From Roseobacter sp. (GTDB lineage Bacteria; Pseudomonadota; Alphaproteobacteria; Rhodobacterales; Rhodobacteraceae): 5,359 bases of DNA. The notes beneath the pieces are model-generated. The model did no database searches. It was not told the DNA's origin and was given only the letters and a program-made list of their open reading frames with translations. This document shows, in pieces, positions 1 to 5,223 of the stretch; position 1 is the first letter of the stretch, and each line of letters begins with the position of its first letter. The translations under genes and the position numbers were made by a program. Location of the stretch: positions 1 through 5,359 of the forward strand of contig JAGXHB010000076.1 of assembly GCA_024636425.1 (NCBI GenBank), in the 5' to 3' direction.

Positions 1-696
1 ACCGAGATTTTCTCGGGTTTCTTTGGCGGTATGCAAATATATCTGACGCACTTCTTTGATATGGCGCTTTACCGTGGAGATTCAGGTGTGTTCGGCGATC
101 CCGGTTGGCTGGGCTGGTGGACCGTGTTCTTCTGGGGCTGGTTTATGGGCTACGGACCGCTGATGGCGATCTTTATTGCGCGCATCAGCCGTGGGCGCTC
201 AATCCGCCAGATTATTATCATGCTGTCCATCGCCGCACCGATCATCACCAACTTCTGGTTCACGATCATCGGCGGCTCCGGTATCTTCTTGGAGATTGAT
301 CAGCCTGGTATAATCTCTGGCCCGTTCGAGGGGTTCAACCTGCCTGCTGGCCTGCTGGCGATTACACAGGCAATGCCTATGGGGCTGATCTTGTCGATCC
401 TGTTTCTGGCGCTCACGATGTGTTTCGTCGCCACCACCAGCGACTCGATGAGCTATGTCATCGCATCGACAATGTCTGAAGGTGAGCCATCTGCAAGCCT
501 GCGCGCTTTCTGGGGAATAGCGATGGGCATTATGGCGCTGATCCTGATCTCGACAGGCGCAGGCGGCATCGGCAAACTGCAAAGCTTTATCGTGGTTACA
601 GCAGTGCCTGTGTCGCTAATCTTGCTGCCATCGCTTTGGGATGCGCTGCGTATCACTCTGATGCTGGGACGCGAAGCGAAGACTGTTCAAGCCTGA
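1..696 (+). CDS. BCCT-family transporter, C-terminal part (5' end outside window)
   Basis: An inner-membrane secondary transporter of the betaine/carnitine/choline family, which imports quaternary-ammonium or related zwitterions coupled to an ion gradient. The reading frame is open from base 1, so the Met codon at 31 is internal, not a start. 231 residues are visible, against about 500-700 for the family, so roughly the first half is missing. The family signature lies at visible residues 39-69: an aromatic stretch (WWTVFFWGWF) running into ARISRGRSIR, the start of the conserved cytoplasmic loop. Four further hydrophobic segments follow, and the protein ends in a short charged tail. The signature is not canonical: the last Trp of the usual WxWW is Phe (residue 48) and a nearby aromatic is Tyr (51), so a substrate other than glycine betaine is possible. 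It is the first visible gene of the operon. Family assignment is secure; substrate is unknown. Confidence 0.93.
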   Translation, partial: TEIFSGFFGGMQIYLTHFFDMALYRGDSGVFGDPGWLGWWTVFFWGWFMGYGPLMAIFIARISRGRSIRQIIIMLSIAAPIITNFWFTIIGGSGIFLEIDQPGIISGPFEGFNLPAGLLAITQAMPMGLILSILFLALTMCFVATTSDSMSYVIASTMSEGEPSASLRAFWGIAMGIMALILISTGAGGIGKLQSFIVVTAVPVSLILLPSLWDALRITLMLGREAKTVQA

Positions 697-702
697 CGAT
701 AC

Positions 703-731
703 GGCGTGGCGGGTTACGTGCATGCCACGCC
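703..731 (+). promoter_or_regulatory. intercistronic hairpin between the transporter and the 558-aa gene
   Basis: A perfect 8-bp GC-rich inverted repeat (GGCGTGGC at 703-710, GCCACGCC at 724-731) flanks a 13-nt loop and is followed by only three T residues (732-734). It starts 7 nt after the transporter stop and ends 19 nt before the GGAG ribosome binding site of the next gene. With such a short T tract it is more likely a partial terminator, an mRNA processing site or a 3'-end stabiliser than a full terminator. It could set the transporter transcript level apart from the downstream genes. Confidence 0.55.
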
Positions 732-762
732 TTTGCAACTTTGACCGACTGGAGTACCTGCG

Positions 763-2439
763 ATGTCCCAATCTGCTCATAATGCGACCTTACAAACAGC
801 GCCGTTCCGCCGCCCCGCTTCCGAGGTCATGCACCTTGACCGGATTGGATGCAGCCACCCAACCCGCCTGTCTTTCTTGCGCTCAATGTTGCGTCGATTG
901 CATCAGGAAAACTGGAAAGTAGACCGCCCCGTTTGGGATGTCGATGCTACGGGCAGCGGCCATGCCGTTTACCGCACTCGCTGCGGCGACCGCACTTATA
1001 GCCTCGTGGCTTTTGCTCACGATCTCCCCGAGGACATGCGCTCGGATCGGGTGATTGCCACTGCTTGGGACGCTACCTTTACCCTGTTTGACGGTGAACC
1101 GACACAGGCTGATATCGTCCGCTTGCGCGACAATGTACCACTTCAGGAGGCTGGACGGATCACCACACGTGAACTGACGCTGGCACGTGCCAACCGTTCC
1201 GTTCGCCTTTTTCACCATGTGGTCGATGCCTTGTCGCAAGGGCGTCAGCCTGACCCGGCCGAGATTGCGGACATCGGATATCTGATGCGCACGACTGCGG
1301 TGTATGGCTCTGGGAAATTTGGAGCTGCCGACCGCTCTGACATCGCTGACCGTCCTGAATTGGCCGCTCCTTTTCAGGTCGAAATGCTAACTGTCTGGCT
1401 CATACGCGCCTTTACGGTCGATATCGTAGAACACATGGCGATGGTTAAAGGAGGTGATCGCGCGGTCCGTCTTGATCGCGAACTGCGCCGTACCCTTGGT
1501 GTTGGCAATTCAACCGGTCTGGGAATGGCACCCTTCATTGTGCGCCATCCTGTTTTGCTGAACAATTGGATGATCGCTCGTGAAGAAGCTTTAGCACGTG
1601 TGCGTGCGCAGTCAGGTGCAACTCAACCGGCTATCGCTGGATTGCGTCTGGCACTCAATGCTGCCATCGAAAACGCACGGGTCTGGACCTCGCAGCATCC
1701 TTTGCAAGTGCCCAAACTGGCTGCGTTGCGCGATGATTTGCGGATGTTGTCGGAGACGGTGGACACTTGGGACTTCGGTCAACCACTGCCTTGGGATGCT
1801 CTTTGGAGCTGGAGCGTTGATGCTTTATCCTTGGAGGGGCAAGAAGCGCTATTGTCGATCATGCTGGAACCTCACGGTGATCTCGTCGATGACTTAGCCG
1901 ATTGCATGGCCGCCGATGAGGCACCGTCTTTCCGTATCAATGGCGCGATGTGTGTCCGTGATTTGCGCACTATCTTGAAGCAACATTACAGCTGGGCGCT
2001 TTCGATTGACTTTACCACCCCTGAAAATATTGCGCGCTTTTGGTATGTCTCGGAAGAAAAGCTTGAACCACGATTGGGTGAACGCGCGACCGAAGAAGGC
2101 GCGACGCTGGAACAGCCTTTGTGCATTGCCCGCCTGGTAGCCGAATTGGACGAGACCTTGCAGGAACGGGACGAAGATGAACCTGTCGCGGCTGTCCTGC
2201 TGGCTCACCCAGAGCATCGCTACGTGATGCGCCGTGTTCAAATCGCACAGAACCATCCCTTTGCAGAAGTCCAAGACAATCTGATTTCTGCGGATATGTT
2301 GCCCATCGACCTGCTTCGCTGCAAATTGTCATTCTTTGGTGCGACGCGGTTTGACCCAAGATCAGACCGCTGGGTCCGCATCAACCTGTTTCAGGGAGCC
2401 CCGTTTCCCGATGAAATCGAACAGGGAGATCTGCCATGA
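763..2439 (+). CDS. conserved-looking 558-aa protein of unknown function
   Basis: I do not recognise this family. The product is soluble: no signal peptide and no clear membrane segment. The start at 763 is preceded by GGAG at 751-754 with 8-nt spacing; the next in-frame Met (residue 23) has no well-placed site. Composition is mixed alpha/beta with many Arg, Asp and Trp residues. Stretches that look functionally constrained, by density of Gly and polar residues, are 171-191 (ending GSGKFGAADR) and 242-270 (GVGNSTGLGMAPFIVRHP followed by LLNNW). GSGKFG resembles a phosphate-binding loop only superficially, because the full GxxxxGK[ST] pattern is absent. Cys residues are scattered, with no zinc motif. 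Its position between a BCCT carrier and a DUF3726 protein, with an ATGA overlap to the latter, suggests a partnership in metabolising the imported compound. Residues 229-232 are encoded by an extended Shine-Dalgarno-like run. Gene is certain; function unknown. Confidence 0.93.
   Translation: MSQSAHNATLQTAPFRRPASEVMHLDRIGCSHPTRLSFLRSMLRRLHQENWKVDRPVWDVDATGSGHAVYRTRCGDRTYSLVAFAHDLPEDMRSDRVIATAWDATFTLFDGEPTQADIVRLRDNVPLQEAGRITTRELTLARANRSVRLFHHVVDALSQGRQPDPAEIADIGYLMRTTAVYGSGKFGAADRSDIADRPELAAPFQVEMLTVWLIRAFTVDIVEHMAMVKGGDRAVRLDRELRRTLGVGNSTGLGMAPFIVRHPVLLNNWMIAREEALARVRAQSGATQPAIAGLRLALNAAIENARVWTSQHPLQVPKLAALRDDLRMLSETVDTWDFGQPLPWDALWSWSVDALSLEGQEALLSIMLEPHGDLVDDLADCMAADEAPSFRINGAMCVRDLRTILKQHYSWALSIDFTTPENIARFWYVSEEKLEPRLGERATEEGATLEQPLCIARLVAELDETLQERDEDEPVAAVLLAHPEHRYVMRRVQIAQNHPFAEVQDNLISADMLPIDLLRCKLSFFGATRFDPRSDRWVRINLFQGAPFPDEIEQGDLP
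2423..2438 (+). promoter_or_regulatory. ribosome binding site and ATGA stop/start overlap (translational coupling)
   Basis: AGGGAG at 2423-2428 sits 7 nt before the ATG at 2436. That ATG overlaps the TGA stop of the upstream gene (2437-2439) as ATGA. This fixes the start of the DUF3726 gene and implies that the two proteins are made by coupled translation, probably in similar amounts. Confidence 0.75.
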
Positions 2440-3158
2440 CGATTGCACCACATGATCAGACGCGCGGAGATTCCACGCCTTACATTGAAGACGGACTTTC
2501 GGCGTCTCTTTCGCGCAACGAAGTCGCATCCCTTTGCATGAAAGCTGCACGCGGTGCCGGAATGAGCTGGGGCCTGGCCGAAGAGGCGGGGTTTGCTGCG
2601 GCCTGGCTGGTTCAGCATGGCATCAATGGGCCAAGCCATCTTTATGCCCATCTCGATCAGGCACAGGGCCGACCATGGGGCGATCTATGCCCAACAGTGT
2701 CACCTGGCGCGTGGGAGGCCCCGGCAGGCCGTGCGCTTTGTCCAATCGCTTTGGGGGCCACGCTCTGCGATTATGCAGAGCTTCCCGAAGGCATCAAAGC
2801 GGGCTCCTCACTTAAAATCGGTAAGGTCGATCACCCTATACTTTTAATACCTTTCCTCGCGGTGATCGCCGCGTCAAATGACATCCTGTTTGACATCGAG
2901 TGGACCGGTGGAATGGCAAGCCTTGGTGGTGGATCCGATGCACTAATGGATGCCGCGGCCGCGCTTGGCGGGCAACAACAAGTGCCGATTACGCTGACTG
3001 CACGGTTCGGCAAACCACAGACCCTGACAGTAAGTAAAGTTCCCAGCATCTCGGCAGAGATCATCGCAGAGCTGAATACGCTGGCGATGCGCACAACAGT
3101 TCCATCCTCCGAAAGCTCCCGCGCGGGCGCTGGATCAACAACAACCGACAACGATTGA
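2436..3158 (+). CDS. DUF3726-family protein (function unknown)
   Basis: A 240-residue soluble protein that I place in the uncharacterised DUF3726 family from its N-terminal pattern: a short helix with SLSRNEV (25-30), then KAARGAG and WGLAEEAG (36-52), then an Ala/Trp-rich segment (54-60). The family is known to me only as a domain of unknown function that occurs beside catabolic genes, so no reaction is claimed. A middle segment (130-152) is hydrophobic but broken by polar residues, more like a buried strand/helix than a membrane span. A Gly-rich turn follows (158-166, GGMASLGGG). The last 20 residues are Ser/Thr/Asp-rich and likely disordered. The start is fixed by the ATGA overlap and AGGGAG site. 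The tight coupling to the 558-aa gene makes a complex or shared step plausible. Family call is from memory of the motif, not from a search. Confidence 0.8.
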   Translation: MTIAPHDQTRGDSTPYIEDGLSASLSRNEVASLCMKAARGAGMSWGLAEEAGFAAAWLVQHGINGPSHLYAHLDQAQGRPWGDLCPTVSPGAWEAPAGRALCPIALGATLCDYAELPEGIKAGSSLKIGKVDHPILLIPFLAVIAASNDILFDIEWTGGMASLGGGSDALMDAAAALGGQQQVPITLTARFGKPQTLTVSKVPSISAEIIAELNTLAMRTTVPSSESSRAGAGSTTTDND

Positions 3159-3160
3159 AA

Positions 3161-3164
3161 AGGA
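3161..3164 (+). promoter_or_regulatory. ribosome binding site of the RidA-family gene
   Basis: AGGA lies 7 nt before the ATG at 3172, within the 13-nt gap after the DUF3726 stop. It supports the chosen start and cotranscription with the upstream genes. Confidence 0.6.
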
Positions 3165-3171
3165 CACAACT

Positions 3172-3531
3172 ATGACCCTGAAACGCCTGAACCCCGGCCC
3201 CCGCATGAGCCAATCTGTTTGCATCGGCGACATCGCATTTCTTGCCGGACAGGTCCCAGATGATCTTGGGGCCGACATCACCGAACAGACCAAGCAAGTC
3301 TTGGCAAAAATGGACTCTGTCATCAAGGAATTGGGTGCCGACAAATCTGACATCGCGTCTATTCAAGTCTGGCTTGCCGACATGGCAGATTTCCAAGGCA
3401 TGAATGCCGTCTGGGATGAGTGGGTCGACCGTGATGCCCCACCAGCGCGCGCAACCGGCGGCGTCGCCTTGGCCCGCCCCGGAATGCGGGTAGAAATGAT
3501 TGCGGTCGTAGCAATGCCGAAATCAGACTGA
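3172..3531 (+). CDS. RidA-family (YjgF/YER057c/UK114) protein
   Basis: A small cytosolic protein of the Rid superfamily, whose RidA members are trimers that hydrolyse reactive enamine/imine intermediates from amino-acid metabolism to keto compounds and ammonia. At 119 residues it is close to the usual length (about 115-130). Features seen: N-terminal strand with AFLAGQVPDD (22-31), the long helix with TEQTKQVLAKMDSVIKELG (37-55), the SDIASIQVWLADMADF region (59-74), then PPARATGG (90-97) with the Arg that aligns with catalytic Arg105 of E. coli RidA (Arg93 here), and the C-terminal strand (106-114). The Glu that would match E. coli Glu120 appears to be Ile110, while Glu108 is present, so this is probably a divergent Rid subgroup rather than housekeeping RidA. 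It is the last gene of the operon and plausibly removes an unstable nitrogenous product made by the two preceding proteins. Confidence 0.9.
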   Translation: MTLKRLNPGPRMSQSVCIGDIAFLAGQVPDDLGADITEQTKQVLAKMDSVIKELGADKSDIASIQVWLADMADFQGMNAVWDEWVDRDAPPARATGGVALARPGMRVEMIAVVAMPKSD

Positions 3532-3574
3532 ACTTATTAAAGCGGGATGACGATTATAAGTTACTCTGCTTTTG

Positions 3575-3596
3575 TGCCAGCCATCAGATGCTGGCA
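3575..3596 (+). other. hairpin just after the operon, possible mRNA 3'-end structure
   Basis: A perfect 7-bp inverted repeat (TGCCAGC at 3575-3581, GCTGGCA at 3590-3596) with an 8-nt loop, 43 nt past the RidA-family stop. No T run follows on either strand, so it is not a classical intrinsic terminator. A weaker 5-bp repeat (GAATG 3601-3605, CATTC 3614-3618) stands next to it. Together they could mark the transcript end or protect it from exonucleases. Confidence 0.4.
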
Positions 3597-3670
3597 ACGT
3601 GAATGAATCTTACCATTCCCGTGCAGTTAAGAGCGCCGCAAATGCAATTTTTTGGACCTTCTAATTTTAG

Positions 3671-3709
3671 AAAGCAGCCATTGGCGTAGGCGTAGCGAAT
3701 GCACACTTT
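3671..3709. repeat. degenerate palindrome, possible dispersed genomic repeat
   Basis: The outer arms AAAG (3671-3674) and CTTT (3706-3709), the middle arms CATT (3679-3682) and AATG (3698-3701), and an inner GC pair (3684-3685 with 3695-3696) form an interrupted palindrome. The left arm AGCAGCCA (3673-3680) also pairs perfectly over 8 bp with TGGCTGCT at 3722-3729. The layout resembles palindromic intergenic repeats I remember from Rhodobacterales genomes, but copy number cannot be judged from one window. Confidence 0.35.
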
Positions 3710-3765
3710 GTCTAAGGTTTGTGGCTGCTGTCAGCGTGAGCTGCAGCGGCGACAAATCTGACAAG

Positions 3766-4008
3766 GAGGAAAGCGCGGGCCGATCTGGGTGCTATGGGGA
3801 TTGAGCGTTTACGGTTGCATCGCCTGAGGAGCAGAGCGAACCACATTGTGGTGACAGGCCGAGCAGATAAGTCGGTTTTCCCGACAGGACATGACCGACC
3901 AGCGTTCGATCCTACCTCCACCGGCGTGCTGCAACGTGGGATCTGGTGAGGTGGCCGCACTGATTGGTCCGGTGTCTGCACGAGAAAGCGCCGGGTTTTT
4001 GCGTCGTA
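3766..4008 (-). other. non-coding tail and probable origin end (oriIS) of the IS91-type element
   Basis: This stretch follows the transposase stop on the minus strand. Short reading frames cross it on that strand but show no family resemblance. Visible structures are an 11-bp near-perfect palindrome (CCACA-T-TGTGG, 3841-3851), a 5-bp hairpin (GTCGG 3871-3875 with CCGAC 3881-3885, 5-nt loop) and a 6-bp stem with a T5 run at its left end. In IS91 relatives the origin end holds short hairpins recognised by the transposase before nicking. Which of these is the recognition site cannot be decided here. Confidence 0.5.
3969..4000 (+). terminator. candidate plus-strand intrinsic terminator inside the IS tail
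   Basis: CCGGTG (3969-3974) pairs with CGCCGG (3989-3994) through six pairs, one of them a wobble, around a 14-nt loop. It is followed by G and then TTTTT (3996-4000). The polarity would stop plus-strand read-through from the RidA operon just before it becomes antisense to the transposase gene. The long loop and short stem make it weak. Confidence 0.3.
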
Positions 4009-5211
4009 TCATGCGGCGTTCTCCCATGGCGGTGCGCGGGATCTGGGTGTTTGGCCCCTTGTGAAGGTTTCGATGACGATCATGGTGCCTCCGCACTTTG
4101 GGCAAGGCTGATGGGCATCAAGATCGGTGGGGGTGTCACTTTCCCCCTCGGCCAAAGACTGGCGAGGTTCTGGCTCTGCATTGAGTAAGCCCCTGATCGT
4201 TGCGATCCTGTCACGCCGGATGCCATTGGCGAGGAAGCCTGTGTGGCGGATGCGGTGGAAGCCTGACGGCAGGACATGGATCAGGAAACGGCGAATGAAC
4301 TCATCCGTAGACAGACGCATGGTCTTCATGCGGTCGCCACGCTTGATGCGGTAGTCTTTCCAGCGGAAAGCCACGGTATCGGCATCAGCACTCACGAGGC
4401 GGTGGTTCGAGATCGCGACGCGGTGTGTGTATCGGCTCAGATAGGCCAACACCGCCTCCGGCCCGCCGAAGGGTGGCTTGGCATAAACAACCCAGCTGGC
4501 TTTGCGCAGCGGCGCGAGATGGGAGGCGAAGGCATCGGGATCGGCCAGTCCGGCCAGTTCCCCGAAGAAGGCCAGCTTGCCCGTTTGGTGCAGTCTGATC
4601 AGCCCCTCGAGGAACAAACGCCGGAACAACCGCGACAGGACCTTAACTGGCAGGAAAAACCCCGGGCGACAGACGACCCAGCGGGACCCGTCCGGCGACA
4701 GTCCGCCACCAGGCACAATGACATGCACATGCGGGTGGTGGGTCATCGCTGAGCCCCAGGTATGCAAGACCGAGGTCATACCGATCCGCGCACCAAGGTG
4801 TTTTGGATCGGCCGCAATGGTCAGCAGAGTCTGCGCGGATGCCTTGAACAACAGACCATAGATCTCCGCCTTGTTTTGGTAAGCGATATCCACGATCTGG
4901 GCCGGAAGCGTGAACACCACATGGAAGTATTCTACCGGCAGAAGGTCTTCGATGCGCGCCTGCATCCAGTCTTTTGCGGTTGCTCCCTGACACTTCGGGC
5001 AGTGCCGATTGCGACAAGAGTTGTATGGAATGTGCTGGTGATCGCACTTTGTGCAGGCAGCGACATGCCCGCCGAGAGCGGCGGTGCGGCAGTTCTCAAT
5101 CGCGGACATGACCTTCAACTGTGGAAGGTTCAGGTGTCCGGCATGTTCGCGGCGATAGGCCGGCCCATGAGCGCGGAAGATATCCGCGACCTCCAGTCTG
5201 GGACGAGGCAT
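4009..5211 (-). CDS. IS91-family Y2/HUH transposase
   Basis: A 400-residue rolling-circle transposase that nicks one strand at the element origin and becomes covalently linked to DNA through tyrosine. It is full length for the family and appears intact. The N-terminal zinc-binding domain shows Cys53, Cys56, Cys66, Cys71 and Cys74 (CTKC, then CRNRHCPKC). The HUH metal-binding motif is His161-Val-His163, followed by hydrophobic residues and three Gly. The two nucleophile tyrosines are Tyr257 and Tyr261 in YLSRY, followed by THRVAISNHRL. A basic region (282-340) with GFHRIRHTG follows, and a last CPKC (370-373) may bind another zinc. The start at 5211 lies 12 nt downstream of the recombinase stop, with only a weak Shine-Dalgarno-like stretch, so translation is probably coupled. 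All signature residues are present, so the element could be active. It faces the RidA operon tail to tail. Confidence 0.95.
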   Translation of the reverse strand: MPRPRLEVADIFRAHGPAYRREHAGHLNLPQLKVMSAIENCRTAALGGHVAACTKCDHQHIPYNSCRNRHCPKCQGATAKDWMQARIEDLLPVEYFHVVFTLPAQIVDIAYQNKAEIYGLLFKASAQTLLTIAADPKHLGARIGMTSVLHTWGSAMTHHPHVHVIVPGGGLSPDGSRWVVCRPGFFLPVKVLSRLFRRLFLEGLIRLHQTGKLAFFGELAGLADPDAFASHLAPLRKASWVVYAKPPFGGPEAVLAYLSRYTHRVAISNHRLVSADADTVAFRWKDYRIKRGDRMKTMRLSTDEFIRRFLIHVLPSGFHRIRHTGFLANGIRRDRIATIRGLLNAEPEPRQSLAEGESDTPTDLDAHQPCPKCGGTMIVIETFTRGQTPRSRAPPWENAA

Positions 5212-5223
5212 CGGATCCGGGGT

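Larger units (their letters stand above)
3532..3765. other. intergenic region between the operon and the insertion sequence
   Basis: No credible gene is seen in this stretch of about 230 nt. The left part is AT-richer than its surroundings, with a T6 run at 3648-3653 that lacks a good preceding stem. It holds the hairpins at 3575-3618 and a decayed palindrome at 3671-3709. Its right limit is the proposed insertion point of the IS91-type element next to CAAG (3762-3765). Confidence 0.6.

Noticed and set aside
31..33. ATG as a start codon for the transporter
   Set aside because: The frame is open to base 1 and the upstream residues continue the family sequence, so this Met is internal.
741..769. 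TTGACC as a possible -35 promoter box before the 558-aa gene
   Set aside because: No -10 element lies at 16-18 nt, and the position overlaps the ribosome binding site and start.
722..922. Short plus-strand reading frame overlapping the start of the 558-aa gene
   Set aside because: It has no ribosome binding site, has Cys/Arg-rich shadow-like composition, and overlaps the well-supported gene in another frame.
1315..1335. GSGKFG in the 558-aa protein as a Walker A nucleotide-binding loop
   Set aside because: The full GxxxxGK[ST] pattern is not met and no Walker B-like segment follows at a usual distance.
1598..2359. Several frames of 99-126 codons on both strands inside the 558-aa gene
   Set aside because: They are shadows of a GC-rich coding region with no recognisable motifs or start signals.
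3648..3653. T6 run as an intrinsic terminator of the operon
   Set aside because: No stem of more than about 4 bp lies directly before it.
3712..4105. Two overlapping minus-strand frames (about 89 and 98 codons) downstream of the transposase
   Set aside because: They overlap each other and the transposase end, have no ribosome binding site, and match no family I know; this is the usual non-coding tail of IS91 elements.
4276..4861. Plus-strand frames of 119-158 codons opposite the transposase
   Set aside because: They are antisense shadows of the transposase, which carries all its signature residues.
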